From the NCBI RefSeq assembly GCF_963678635.1, contig NC_087062.1:7244193-7304192 (forward strand): DNA of 60,000 nt. The letters run 5' to 3'. This stretch comes from Symsagittifera roscoffensis. Taxonomy: Eukaryota > Xenacoelomorpha > Acoela > Convolutidae. Made by a program: the position numbers and the translations under genes. The notes below the pieces were generated by a model. It worked only from the letters and a program-made list of their open reading frames with translations. It made no database searches and was not told the DNA's origin. Of the stretch, positions 1-10,291 are shown piece after piece. The stretch's first letter is position 1, and each line of letters opens with the position of its first letter.

Positions 1-1206
1 ACTGAATTGATAATTGAAGGGGAAATTAGTACCCCAGAGCCAACTTTTGCCCAAAAACTTACGGAAAGCTTGGTTTCGAGACCAGGACCAGTCCAAAACT
101 TAGGAAACAACCAAAACAAAAATCCGATTACTGTCGATTTTGTTTTACCTTTTACCAAAGAAATATTCGAGAACGAAGCAAAACAAGAAGAACTATTTGC
201 CGAAGCTGTATCAAATATTCGTAAAGGCCTCCCGCGCGAATGTCGAAACAATCTTACCATTCTGAAAACCACAATTCCGAAAAAAGATGGCAAGAAACTC
301 AGAGCGGTTCGAGTGCTTGCCCCCCAATCGATATACAACGAAGTACAAGCACTTAAGCTGAATGGAATAAACATCAGAGACAAGCATATAGTTGCTTGGG
401 GACCTAAAGAACGCGTCATAGATGCTTACCCTAAAGAAGTCAACATGTATTTCAGAAACCTAGCGCATTTCTTCGATGACGAAGATGTGTTGCAAGCAGT
501 GAAACTTCCAGATATGATGAAACAAACCACTATGATCCAGAAAGAGACGATTGCAACGAACGATGAAGACGGTGGCTGTGTATACACCGGAAGAGCATCA
601 TGTCGTATGCTTATCGAAGACGAAAAACAAGAAGAACTATTATCCTCATGGGCCGAAACAAGTTGTGTGCAGACCTTTGAACTATTTGGAACGCAGTTTT
701 TCTGCAACATCCCCTCATTGTTAATCTGCGAACACTGTGAAAAAGCCGGTAGAAGGGCCAAAGGCCATCACGTAAGCTATTGCTACCAAAAGTTTCGGTC
801 GTCAAAAAATAATCAGAAAGAACCGTCTGATCAACGCCTAATGAAAAGCAAAGAAAGCGAATATCATGAAAAGAAACCAAAGCAATCCGAAAAAGAAGTC
901 AGCCAAGAAGTACAATCAGACGGCGAAATCAGCTACGATACCAATACCAATTTCTCGCAAGTGGTGAAAAGAAATGTAAATCGAAGAGCATACGAGCTGA
1001 GAAAGCAGAAACTCCCCCAAACTGAAACCAAACCAAATAACTACAGCAACGAAAATGAAACCCAGTTTGAGTCTCTGGGAACAATCACGAGAAGTCGTAT
1101 CAGACAAAAAACGGTCAAATCATCCGACGAAAAAGGCTTGAATAGCGAGTCGGAACTGTCGAAAGAAGTCAATGAAAGTCCTAACCTGGAATTGCCGAGG
1201 GCTTGA
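1..1206 (+). CDS. LINE ORF1 protein, copy A (5' partial)
   Basis: Reading frame 1 is open from the first base to tga at 1204-1206 and equals codons 6-406 of the intact ORF1 in copy B. The product is a nucleic-acid-binding ORF1 protein, expected to coat the element RNA. It has a basic, Glu/Lys-rich composition and a single CCHC zinc knuckle (C-x2-C-x9-H-x4-C) around base 730-790. The start codon is upstream of the window. The 3' end overlaps the ORF2 start by 35 nt in another frame. No break is visible in this copy of ORF1. Confidence 0.85.
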   Translation, partial: TELIIEGEISTPEPTFAQKLTESLVSRPGPVQNLGNNQNKNPITVDFVLPFTKEIFENEAKQEELFAEAVSNIRKGLPRECRNNLTILKTTIPKKDGKKLRAVRVLAPQSIYNEVQALKLNGINIRDKHIVAWGPKERVIDAYPKEVNMYFRNLAHFFDDEDVLQAVKLPDMMKQTTMIQKETIATNDEDGGCVYTGRASCRMLIEDEKQEELLSSWAETSCVQTFELFGTQFFCNIPSLLICEHCEKAGRRAKGHHVSYCYQKFRSSKNNQKEPSDQRLMKSKESEYHEKKPKQSEKEVSQEVQSDGEISYDTNTNFSQVVKRNVNRRAYELRKQKLPQTETKPNNYSNENETQFESLGTITRSRIRQKTVKSSDEKGLNSESELSKEVNESPNLELPRA

Positions 1207-4200
1207 TTGTCCCGAAAAACTTATTCACATAATGAATAAAGTAACCCATCTCAACTATGACCCAAACTTCATAATTTGTTTACAAGAAACCCAAACTACG
1301 GATATCAGTCATAAGTTGAGAACAACTCTAGAGTACTACAAACTTCAGTCTGCTCATACATCATCAATTGGTCGTAGTGGAGGACTACTTACACTCTGGC
1401 CAAAGTCTATGAAAGCAACCGTTATCGCAGAAAACAGGGCGTCCCAGCTAATTCATTTTCCCCAGCAACGAACATATGTAGTGAATGCGTATGTCAGAAC
1501 AGCAAATTATGTCAAAAGTTGCCAACTAATATCGGAAGCGATGACAGAATTAAATGATATAAATGAGTCAGACACACTTATTCTTGTTGGAGACTTGAAT
1601 TCTTTCCCGAATCACAAGAGAGATCATCAAGCACAAATAGTCTCGACTGCAAAGGTATTCAAGAAAAAACATGTTACCATATTCAAAAGAGTAGAACCCA
1701 TTTTGAACAGACATTGCCTTAAAGACACAGCAGTTGAGCTAGAAAAAGATAAAGTTACACATAAATGCTCCAGAACTGGAACACGCACCCGAATAGACTT
1801 TATTTTTTCGAATACTCTCACGGCGGATGATACATTCCAAATGTACGAAACAACCTTGAGTGACCACCAGATCTTATGTTACCAAACTTTTCAAGAACCT
1901 CAAATGGACATGGGTCCAGGTATCTGGAGATTGAATAACAACATTCTGCCAAATAACAAAAAAACAATAGAAAAACGTCTTGAAAATTGGTCAATTGAAA
2001 ACTATGATGTAAGTAAGCAAGAATTACGTGAGTTCCTACGCAACATCTCAATACAGAAAATCAGACTAGAAACAAAATACAAACAAATGTTAGAATCCCA
2101 AATTGAACATTTGAATATAAGCAATCAAAAAAGAGTTGAACTCGAATGTCAACTGCGAAAAATAGAACAAGAAGAGTGTCGACAAATTTTGACGTGTATT
2201 CAAAATAATGTCAAAGAGCTTCAGGACGGCAACCCCAAAGAAATTAAAAGATGGGCTAGGCAACAGCAACCTAAAACAGTCATCAGAAAAATGAAACTTC
2301 AAACTGGGGATATTACAACTAAAACACAGCGGATATTGGAAGAAACAACATCGTTCTACGAAAACCTCTATAAAGAAGAGCAAGTGATGGACATAGATCG
2401 GTATGAGATTCTCAATAGTTTTCACAAAAAATTGTCGGACAAGAGCATCGAAAGTCTTGATGCTCCACTTCAAATGGAAGAAATTGAAATGGCAATAAGT
2501 AAACTAAAAAAAGGAACGAGCCCAGGTCCTGACGGACTTACATCTGAATTATATCAACAACATGCCTTCTCTTTTGCCAATATACTTTATCATTGTTTCA
2601 ATCTGCTTTTAGTTTTGCTAAAATGCCGAAGTCCTTCAACAAAGCCATAATCAAACTGTTGCCGAAAGAAACTGAGAGTCTTCTGCCGAATGACTATAGG
2701 CCGATCAGCTTGATAAACACAGACCAGAAAATCCTGTCACATGTAATAGCTGGAAGGCTTAAGCCAGTTTTAAGTGAAGTGATTGAGAACGAGCAACATG
2801 CATATTTGCCCAATAGATCCATACATCAAGCCATCCTTGAAATCCGATTAAGACTCCGCAAATCAAAACCCAAAGTGGTAGCTTCAACAATCGACTTTTC
2901 TAAAGCTTTTGATAGGGTCGATCGGAAATATATGTTCCAAATTCTACGAAAAATTGGCTGCCCAAGCCAATTGATATCACTAATAGAAAGCTTGTACTGC
3001 AACTCTAAGTCATCAGTTGCAATAAATGGGTTTAATTCAAGAGAAATCAAACAGAAACGAGGAGTCCGACAAGGATGCCCATTATCAGCTCTGCTTTTTA
3101 TCTTAGCTCTCGAGCCACTGTTAAATCAAATACGAGAATCAACTTATTTTAGTAAACTTGAAACACGAAGTGTTGCGTATGCTGACGACCTAACAGTTTT
3201 CACTCGCGCTGACGAGGTTCAACATCTGCACAAAATACTTGATGATTTCTGCAAAGGCACCCAGTTTCGAGTTAATCGAAGTAAATCAAAATCCTTAAGC
3301 CTGTACGATCACCCAAATATGGAAACTGTTAGAACAGCAAAAGTACTCGGAGTAGTGCTAGGAGACCCAGAGCTCTCAAGAATATCAAATAATGAGGAAA
3401 TTCTGAAAAGACTTAAAAACAACAAGATCAGATTCAATCGATACATGAGTTACAGAGCAAAATCTATTGCGGTCTCCACTTTTGTGATACCACAAATAAC
3501 TCATATCGGAAGACACAATCTAATTTCAATAGATGTTCTCAAAATGTACAAGGAAGTAACCAGAAAAATTGTTTGGGGAGCTGGCAGGAGATGTGAAATA
3601 GCTTTGCAATTCCTTGAACGAGACATGCTCAAAGGAGGAGTGAAACTTCCCAGCCTGCAGGCCCATCTTTTAGCTGCCAAAATCCAAGATTTTCAAAATG
3701 CCTACTTCAGCTTCGGACCACTGCAGAAACATCTCTTAATGGAAAACTGGAATAATCCAACGAGCAGGTTTTACAGAGAACTAGATGGAGATCTAGAAAA
3801 CTCTGAACTCAGTATCAACTCATTAAATGACGAAAGCACTGAGATAATAAATTCCCGAGGTTGGATGATGAGCATCCTTGCGAAAACAAAATACTCCCAA
3901 ATATATGGAGCATGCGTGGAAAACTTTCACTTTGAAAATAGTTGGAAAAAAAGAATTGAAAAAAGCTGCACGAAGTTCAACTTGAACCCAACTGAATTCA
4001 GTAAAGTTTCGCCATGGTTGTGGAGACAACCAAGGTTAACCAGCTTTGAAAAAAATTTGTTCTACCGTCTGCTCTTCAATTGCCTTCCAGATAAAGACGT
4101 CCTATGGAATAGAAATTTAAAGCCCGATCCATTATGTGCTTTCTGTATGTATGAGTTTGAGAACTGTACCCATCTGTTTGAGAGTTGCTCTACTATAAAA

Positions 4201-4365
4201 CCGTTCCTGGAAATACTTCAAATCAAACAATTATCCGACATCTTCAAAAATCCCAGTGTTGTAAAAACGAAAGCAGTATCAATCGTCCTTTTTGATTCAT
4301 GGAGAGGCAATAATGCAGAATGTACAACTTACAGACTTAAAAAACTTACAAACTTTATGCATTGA
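1172..4365 (+). pseudogene. LINE ORF2 (endonuclease-reverse transcriptase), copy A, frameshifted
   Basis: This is the same protein as copy B ORF2 but broken by a 1-nt deletion near 2586-2590, where copy B has one extra t and a c instead of a neighbouring t. The first frame runs 1172-2650 (492 codons) and holds the APE-type endonuclease and the start of the reverse transcriptase. The remainder, in the other frame, stays open from about 2593 to 4365 with the catalytic YADD and the C-terminal zinc motif. Two missense differences from copy B are Phe/Ser near 3265 and Thr/Ile near 3840. The break falls inside the RT domain, so this copy should not make a working polymerase. Confidence 0.88.
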
Positions 4366-4454
4366 TTTACCTAAATAAGTTTTCTTTTTGCTTTAGTACC
4401 AAATAGTTGTAGTACATAACTTCTAGTAATTTACGATTTACATACTAAAGAATT

Positions 4455-4696
4455 GATTCCCTGTCACTCTCACTCTCCATCGTTTATAAACTAACTTTGT
4501 TACATAATTTCTTGCTTTATTGTTATCAGGGGAAACATATATTTGGTCATCCTGTAAACTCAGCATAAATTAGTAGCGTAATTTAACGCACATTAACGTA
4601 AATTTACAGGCACTTATCAGTGTTCACTCAAAAATTAGTGCAGGTTCTGCATTTTAACGTTATTTTCTTAGAAATAAAAGGAAAAGCGTAGAAAAA
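4455..4696 (+). promoter_or_regulatory. LINE copy B 5' UTR / internal promoter region
   Basis: Non-coding stretch between the 3' end of copy A and the ORF1 start of copy B. It holds an inverted pair cctgtaaa (about 4552) and tttacagg (about 4604) that could form a stem-loop, and an initiator-like tcagt near 4618. LINE promoters are internal to the 5' UTR, so a promoter is expected here. Its left limit is set only by where copy A's 3' end stops matching copy B. Confidence 0.45.
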
Positions 4697-5917
4697 ATGT
4701 CCGAATCGACAACTGAATTGATAATTGAAGGGGAAATTAGTACCCCAGAGCCAACTTTTGCCCAAAAACTTACGGAAAGCTTGGTTTCGAGACCAGGACC
4801 AGTCCAAAACTTAGGAAACAACCAAAACAAAAATCCGATTACTGTCGATTTTGTTTTACCTTTTACCAAAGAAATATTCGAGAACGAAGCAAAACAAGAA
4901 GAACTATTTGCCGAAGCTGTATCAAATATTCGTAAAGGCCTCCCGCGCGAATGTCGAAACAATCTTACCATTCTGAAAACCACAATTCCGAAAAAAGATG
5001 GCAAGAAACTCAGAGCGGTTCGAGTGCTTGCCCCCCAATCGATATACAACGAAGTACAAGCACTTAAGCTGAATGGAATAAACATCAGAGACAAGCATAT
5101 AGTTGCTTGGGGACCTAAAGAACGCGTCATAGATGCTTACCCTAAAGAAGTCAACATGTATTTCAGAAACCTAGCGCATTTCTTCGATGACGAAGATGTG
5201 TTGCAAGCAGTGAAACTTCCAGATATGATGAAACAAACCACTATGATCCAGAAAGAGACGATTGCAACGAACGATGAAGACGGTGGCTGTGTATACACCG
5301 GAAGAGCATCATGTCGTATGCTTATCGAAGACGAAAAACAAGAAGAACTATTATCCTCATGGGCCGAAACAAGTTGTGTGCAGACCTTTGAACTATTTGG
5401 AACGCAGTTTTTCTGCAACATCCCCTCATTGTTAATCTGCGAACACTGTGAAAAAGCCGGTAGAAGGGCCAAAGGCCATCACGTAAGCTATTGCTACCAA
5501 AAGTTTCGGTCGTCAAAAAATAATCAGAAAGAACCGTCTGATCAACGCCTAATGAAAAGCAAAGAAAGCGAATATCATGAAAAGAAACCAAAGCAATCCG
5601 AAAAAGAAGTCAGCCAAGAAGTACAATCAGACGGCGAAATCAGCTACGATACCAATACCAATTTCTCGCAAGTGGTGAAAAGAAATGTAAATCGAAGAGC
5701 ATACGAGCTGAGAAAGCAGAAACTCCCCCAAACTGAAACCAAACCAAATAACTACAGCAACGAAAATGAAACCCAGTTTGAGTCTCTGGGAACAATCACG
5801 AGAAGTCGTATCAGACAAAAAACGGTCAAATCATCCGACGAAAAAGGCTTGAATAGCGAGTCGGAACTGTCGAAAGAAGTCAATGAAAGTCCTAACCTGG
5901 AATTGCCGAGGGCTTGA
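4697..5917 (+). CDS. LINE ORF1 protein, copy B (complete, 406 aa)
   Basis: Complete ORF1 starting at MSESTTEL; this is the first ATG after the 5' UTR. The expected role is binding the element RNA and acting as a nucleic-acid chaperone. What is visible: an N-terminal third with mixed charge, a central region (about 50-240) whose position would fit an RRM-like fold, a single zinc knuckle with C248, C251, H261 and C266, and a disordered Lys/Glu/Ser/Asn-rich tail. The order RRM-like region then CCHC matches ORF1 proteins of Tx1/L1-type LINEs. The last 35 nt overlap ORF2 in a different frame, so ORF2 is probably translated by reinitiation or bypass. Confidence 0.87.
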   Translation: MSESTTELIIEGEISTPEPTFAQKLTESLVSRPGPVQNLGNNQNKNPITVDFVLPFTKEIFENEAKQEELFAEAVSNIRKGLPRECRNNLTILKTTIPKKDGKKLRAVRVLAPQSIYNEVQALKLNGINIRDKHIVAWGPKERVIDAYPKEVNMYFRNLAHFFDDEDVLQAVKLPDMMKQTTMIQKETIATNDEDGGCVYTGRASCRMLIEDEKQEELLSSWAETSCVQTFELFGTQFFCNIPSLLICEHCEKAGRRAKGHHVSYCYQKFRSSKNNQKEPSDQRLMKSKESEYHEKKPKQSEKEVSQEVQSDGEISYDTNTNFSQVVKRNVNRRAYELRKQKLPQTETKPNNYSNENETQFESLGTITRSRIRQKTVKSSDEKGLNSESELSKEVNESPNLELPRA

Positions 5918-8900
5918 TTGTCCCGAAAAACTTATTCACATAATGAATAAAGTAACCCATCTCAACTATGACCCAAACTTCATAATTTGTTTACAAGAAA
6001 CCCAAACTACGGATATCAGTCATAAGTTGAGAACAACTCTAGAGTACTACAAACTTCAGTCTGCTCATACATCATCAATTGGTCGTAGTGGAGGACTACT
6101 TACACTCTGGCCAAAGTCTATGAAAGCAACCGTTATCGCAGAAAACAGGGCGTCCCAGCTAATTCATTTTCCCCAGCAACGAACATATGTAGTGAATGCG
6201 TATGTCAGAACAGCAAATTATGTCAAAAGTTGCCAACTAATATCGGAAGCGATGACAGAATTAAATGATATAAATGAGTCAGACACACTTATTCTTGTTG
6301 GAGACTTGAATTCTTTCCCGAATCACAAGAGAGATCATCAAGCACAAATAGTCTCGACTGCAAAGGTATTCAAGAAAAAACATGTTACCATATTCAAAAG
6401 AGTAGAACCCATTTTGAACAGACATTGCCTTAAAGACACAGCAGTTGAGCTAGAAAAAGATAAAGTTACACATAAATGCTCCAGAACTGGAACACGCACC
6501 CGAATAGACTTTATTTTTTCGAATACTCTCACGGCGGATGATACATTCCAAATGTACGAAACAACCTTGAGTGACCACCAGATCTTATGTTACCAAACTT
6601 TTCAAGAACCTCAAATGGACATGGGTCCAGGTATCTGGAGATTGAATAACAACATTCTGCCAAATAACAAAAAAACAATAGAAAAACGTCTTGAAAATTG
6701 GTCAATTGAAAACTATGATGTAAGTAAGCAAGAATTACGTGAGTTCCTACGCAACATCTCAATACAGAAAATCAGACTAGAAACAAAATACAAACAAATG
6801 TTAGAATCCCAAATTGAACATTTGAATATAAGCAATCAAAAAAGAGTTGAACTCGAATGTCAACTGCGAAAAATAGAACAAGAAGAGTGTCGACAAATTT
6901 TGACGTGTATTCAAAATAATGTCAAAGAGCTTCAGGACGGCAACCCCAAAGAAATTAAAAGATGGGCTAGGCAACAGCAACCTAAAACAGTCATCAGAAA
7001 AATGAAACTTCAAACTGGGGATATTACAACTAAAACACAGCGGATATTGGAAGAAACAACATCGTTCTACGAAAACCTCTATAAAGAAGAGCAAGTGATG
7101 GACATAGATCGGTATGAGATTCTCAATAGTTTTCACAAAAAATTGTCGGACAAGAGCATCGAAAGTCTTGATGCTCCACTTCAAATGGAAGAAATTGAAA
7201 TGGCAATAAGTAAACTAAAAAAAGGAACGAGCCCAGGTCCTGACGGACTTACATCTGAATTATATCAACAACATGCCTTCTCTTTTGCCAATATACTTTT
7301 ACCATTGTTTCAATCTGCTTTTAGTTTTGCTAAAATGCCGAAGTCCTTCAACAAAGCCATAATCAAACTGTTGCCGAAAGAAACTGAGAGTCTTCTGCCG
7401 AATGACTATAGGCCGATCAGCTTGATAAACACAGACCAGAAAATCCTGTCACATGTAATAGCTGGAAGGCTTAAGCCAGTTTTAAGTGAAGTGATTGAGA
7501 ACGAGCAACATGCATATTTGCCCAATAGATCCATACATCAAGCCATCCTTGAAATCCGATTAAGACTCCGCAAATCAAAACCCAAAGTGGTAGCTTCAAC
7601 AATCGACTTTTCTAAAGCTTTTGATAGGGTCGATCGGAAATATATGTTCCAAATTCTACGAAAAATTGGCTGCCCAAGCCAATTGATATCACTAATAGAA
7701 AGCTTGTACTGCAACTCTAAGTCATCAGTTGCAATAAATGGGTTTAATTCAAGAGAAATCAAACAGAAACGAGGAGTCCGACAAGGATGCCCATTATCAG
7801 CTCTGCTTTTTATCTTAGCTCTCGAGCCACTGTTAAATCAAATACGAGAATCAACTTATTTTAGTAAACTTGAAACACGAAGTGTTGCGTATGCTGACGA
7901 CCTAACAGTTTTCACTCGCGCTGACGAGGTTCAACATCTGCACAAAATACTTGATGATTTCTGCAAAGGCACCCAGTCTCGAGTTAATCGAAGTAAATCA
8001 AAATCCTTAAGCCTGTACGATCACCCAAATATGGAAACTGTTAGAACAGCAAAAGTACTCGGAGTAGTGCTAGGAGACCCAGAGCTCTCAAGAATATCAA
8101 ATAATGAGGAAATTCTGAAAAGACTTAAAAACAACAAGATCAGATTCAATCGATACATGAGTTACAGAGCAAAATCTATTGCGGTCTCCACTTTTGTGAT
8201 ACCACAAATAACTCATATCGGAAGACACAATCTAATTTCAATAGATGTTCTCAAAATGTACAAGGAAGTAACCAGAAAAATTGTTTGGGGAGCTGGCAGG
8301 AGATGTGAAATAGCTTTGCAATTCCTTGAACGAGACATGCTCAAAGGAGGAGTGAAACTTCCCAGCCTGCAGGCCCATCTTTTAGCTGCCAAAATCCAAG
8401 ATTTTCAAAATGCCTACTTCAGCTTCGGACCACTGCAGAAACATCTCTTAATGGAAAACTGGAATAATCCAACGAGCAGGTTTTACAGAGAACTAGATGG
8501 AGATCTAGAAAACTCTGAACTCAGTATCAACTCATTAAATGACGAAAGCATTGAGATAATAAATTCCCGAGGTTGGATGATGAGCATCCTTGCGAAAACA
8601 AAATACTCCCAAATATATGGAGCATGCGTGGAAAACTTTCACTTTGAAAATAGTTGGAAAAAAAGAATTGAAAAAAGCTGCACGAAGTTCAACTTGAACC
8701 CAACTGAATTCAGTAAAGTTTCGCCATGGTTGTGGAGACAACCAAGGTTAACCAGCTTTGAAAAAAATTTGTTCTACCGTCTGCTCTTCAATTGCCTTCC
8801 AGATAAAGACGTCCTATGGAATAGAAATTTAAAGCCCGATCCATTATGTGCTTTCTGTATGTATGAGTTTGAGAACTGTACCCATCTGTTTGAGAGTTGC

Positions 8901-9077
8901 TCTACTATAAAACCGTTCCTGGAAATACTTCAAATCAAACAATTATCCGACATCTTCAAAAATCCCAGTGTTGTAAAAACGAAAGCAGTATCAATCGTCC
9001 TTTTTGATTCATGGAGAGGCAATAATGCAGAATGTACAACTTACAGACTTAAAAAACTTACAAACTTTATGCATTGA
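5883..9077 (+). CDS. LINE ORF2: APE endonuclease + reverse transcriptase + zinc motif (1064 aa)
   Basis: Intact polyprotein for target-primed reverse transcription: it nicks target DNA and copies the element RNA onto the break. Endonuclease (about 1-235): N7 in TWNCRG, E39 in LQET, D141/N143 in VGDLNS, D209 in RIDFIF, and D231-H232 in SDH. Reverse transcriptase (about 440-720): NDYRPISL (507-514), catalytic D575 in TIDFSKAFD, RQGCPLS (633-639) and YADD (670-673). The C-terminal zinc motif at about 989-1006 (CxxC, then HLFESC) is of the zf-RVT kind. The ATG lies just before the endonuclease fold and inside the ORF1 end, which supports this start. No broken catalytic residue is seen. Confidence 0.95.
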   Translation: MKVLTWNCRGLDCPEKLIHIMNKVTHLNYDPNFIICLQETQTTDISHKLRTTLEYYKLQSAHTSSIGRSGGLLTLWPKSMKATVIAENRASQLIHFPQQRTYVVNAYVRTANYVKSCQLISEAMTELNDINESDTLILVGDLNSFPNHKRDHQAQIVSTAKVFKKKHVTIFKRVEPILNRHCLKDTAVELEKDKVTHKCSRTGTRTRIDFIFSNTLTADDTFQMYETTLSDHQILCYQTFQEPQMDMGPGIWRLNNNILPNNKKTIEKRLENWSIENYDVSKQELREFLRNISIQKIRLETKYKQMLESQIEHLNISNQKRVELECQLRKIEQEECRQILTCIQNNVKELQDGNPKEIKRWARQQQPKTVIRKMKLQTGDITTKTQRILEETTSFYENLYKEEQVMDIDRYEILNSFHKKLSDKSIESLDAPLQMEEIEMAISKLKKGTSPGPDGLTSELYQQHAFSFANILLPLFQSAFSFAKMPKSFNKAIIKLLPKETESLLPNDYRPISLINTDQKILSHVIAGRLKPVLSEVIENEQHAYLPNRSIHQAILEIRLRLRKSKPKVVASTIDFSKAFDRVDRKYMFQILRKIGCPSQLISLIESLYCNSKSSVAINGFNSREIKQKRGVRQGCPLSALLFILALEPLLNQIRESTYFSKLETRSVAYADDLTVFTRADEVQHLHKILDDFCKGTQSRVNRSKSKSLSLYDHPNMETVRTAKVLGVVLGDPELSRISNNEEILKRLKNNKIRFNRYMSYRAKSIAVSTFVIPQITHIGRHNLISIDVLKMYKEVTRKIVWGAGRRCEIALQFLERDMLKGGVKLPSLQAHLLAAKIQDFQNAYFSFGPLQKHLLMENWNNPTSRFYRELDGDLENSELSINSLNDESIEIINSRGWMMSILAKTKYSQIYGACVENFHFENSWKKRIEKSCTKFNLNPTEFSKVSPWLWRQPRLTSFEKNLFYRLLFNCLPDKDVLWNRNLKPDPLCAFCMYEFENCTHLFESCSTIKPFLEILQIKQLSDIFKNPSVVKTKAVSIVLFDSWRGNNAECTTYRLKKLTNFMH

Positions 9078-9166
9078 TTTACCTAAATAAGTTTTCTTTT
9101 TGCTTTAGTACCAAATAGTTGTAGTACATAACTTCTAGTAATTTACGATTTACATACTAAAGAATT

Positions 9167-9680
9167 CCGGGCTTGGGGTCAACTTGAGTTTAAACTCTTT
9201 TTCCGAACCCACTGAAACCAGTGGGTTTTCTAAATAGAATAACTACTTAGTAATATTTACATATCTATGCATGTAATATGGACACCGTCTTAGTTAGTAA
9301 ACAACAACCATCAGAAAAACCAGCTTCTTAGTCATAAGCTTAATCTGTCTGCTAAATCGTTTTTTTTTAAATTATTTCATAAGTTTTTTTATCATTAAAA
9401 CCTTTTCAATTGGTTCGAAAGATCGAGCTTTTAGATCTTGCGCATAATACATGACGCATCAAATTAACGTTACTCAAAATATGCCAAAACTTCACAACAG
9501 AAAACACTACATCTATCCCCACCCCACATCGAGCATGTAAAATACCCCCCCCCCCCCCCAAAAAAAAAGAGTTAATAATCATAAAAGAGAACTAATAATA
9601 TAGCAGCCAAGTGAACTTTATCTCAGCCCCCCCCCCTTAATGAATCTGGAAGGGGGGATCGTTCACATGGTTCGAAATTG
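9167..9680. other. Non-coding flank between LINE array and calmodulin-like exon
   Basis: No coding signal. It contains a perfect 8-bp stem with a 6-nt loop (9206-9227, aacccact / agtgggtt) followed by ttttc, a C-run then A-run near 9546-9570, and a C-run near 9627-9636. If the calmodulin-like gene continues, this is intron sequence. The hairpin might also belong to the LINE 3' end of copy B, but copy A lacks it. Confidence 0.5.
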
Positions 9681-9686
9681 CCTCAC

Positions 9687-10291
9687 CGTCGATGTCCACT
9701 TCGTGCATGAGGTCCCTGACCTCCTCGTCCGTGGGGTTCTGGCCCAGATTCCGCATCACTGCCCCGATCTCCTTGGCCGTGATGGACCCATCCCCGTCTC
9801 GGTCGAACAGCCAGAAGGCCTCTTGCCACTCTAAACACAATCACAGTTCCTGCTTCAAGGGTCCTTGCACGAGCTATGTCATAGGGTTAGTCATGGAACA
9901 AACTTGAGTTGGGCGATAACACGATGGTTTTCGTTTGCAAATTGCAAATTGCTCTTTTGAATCGATTTGAGTCATTTAAACTTATTTGCACCATGTTCGT
10001 AGAAAACTTGCATAAATGAAATTTGGGGATCAAAATTTTTTTGCATTAACTAACGTAGTTGACTGGGTTCTGATTTCGAGAAGGAAACGTGATCAAAATT
10101 TATGGTACATTTTTAAAGCTTTTTTCCGAGCTCAGTCAAAACTCTAAAAAGACGCAAAAATACCGTTTTTTGAAAATTTTGAATTTTGCCAAATTTTTCA
10201 TAAATCTGAAAATTGGGTTTTAACGAACAAATTTCTTACCTTCTAGCATGTCTTTGGTTAGATCATATTCCGCAATATCGTAAACGTCTTC
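9687..10291 (-). CDS. Calmodulin-like EF-hand protein, two exons (partial gene)
   Basis: Two minus-strand exons with good splice sites. Exon 10291-10240 (52 nt) follows tttcag and ends before gtaag. Exon 9830-9687 (144 nt) follows tttag and ends before gtgagg. The intron between them is 409 bp and both flanking junctions are phase 1. The encoded segment runs through YDLTKDML, then WQEAF and the first EF-hand loop [12 protein letters not shown], then [12 protein letters not shown] and the start of a second loop, as at the N-terminus of calmodulin (calcium sensor). These exons are much more GC-rich than their surroundings. The start-codon exon and the exons after the second loop are not seen; the latter may lie left of the window, beyond the LINE array. 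Substitutions make it a calmodulin-like paralogue rather than canonical calmodulin. It could also be an exon relic. Confidence 0.75.

Larger units (their letters stand above)
1..4454 (+). mobile_element. LINE (non-LTR retrotransposon), copy A, 5' end cut by window
   Basis: First of two head-to-tail copies of one non-LTR retrotransposon. Base 1 corresponds to base 4712 of copy B, so the 5' UTR and the first five codons of ORF1 are outside the window. Order is ORF1, ORF2, then a short 3' UTR ending at ctaaagaatt, where identity with copy B stops; there is no poly(A) tail. The offset to copy B is 4711 bp, rising to 4712 after a 1-bp indel near 2588. Comparing the two translations shows only that indel and two substitutions. 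The copies are therefore very young, recently duplicated, or an assembly duplication. Confidence 0.9.
4455..9166 (+). mobile_element. LINE (non-LTR retrotransposon), copy B, intact
   Basis: Full second copy, abutting the 3' end of copy A with no spacer that can be recognised. It has a 5' UTR of about 242 bp, ORF1 (4697-5917), ORF2 (5883-9077) and an 89-bp 3' UTR ending at ctaaagaatt. An APE-type endonuclease, a YADD reverse transcriptase and a C-terminal zf-RVT-type zinc motif, with an ORF1 carrying one zinc knuckle, place it near the L1/Tx1 group. Both ORFs are open, so the copy looks potentially active. I see no target-site duplication. The downstream flank (ccgggcttgg) does not resemble the 5' start of the copy. 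Confidence 0.88.
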
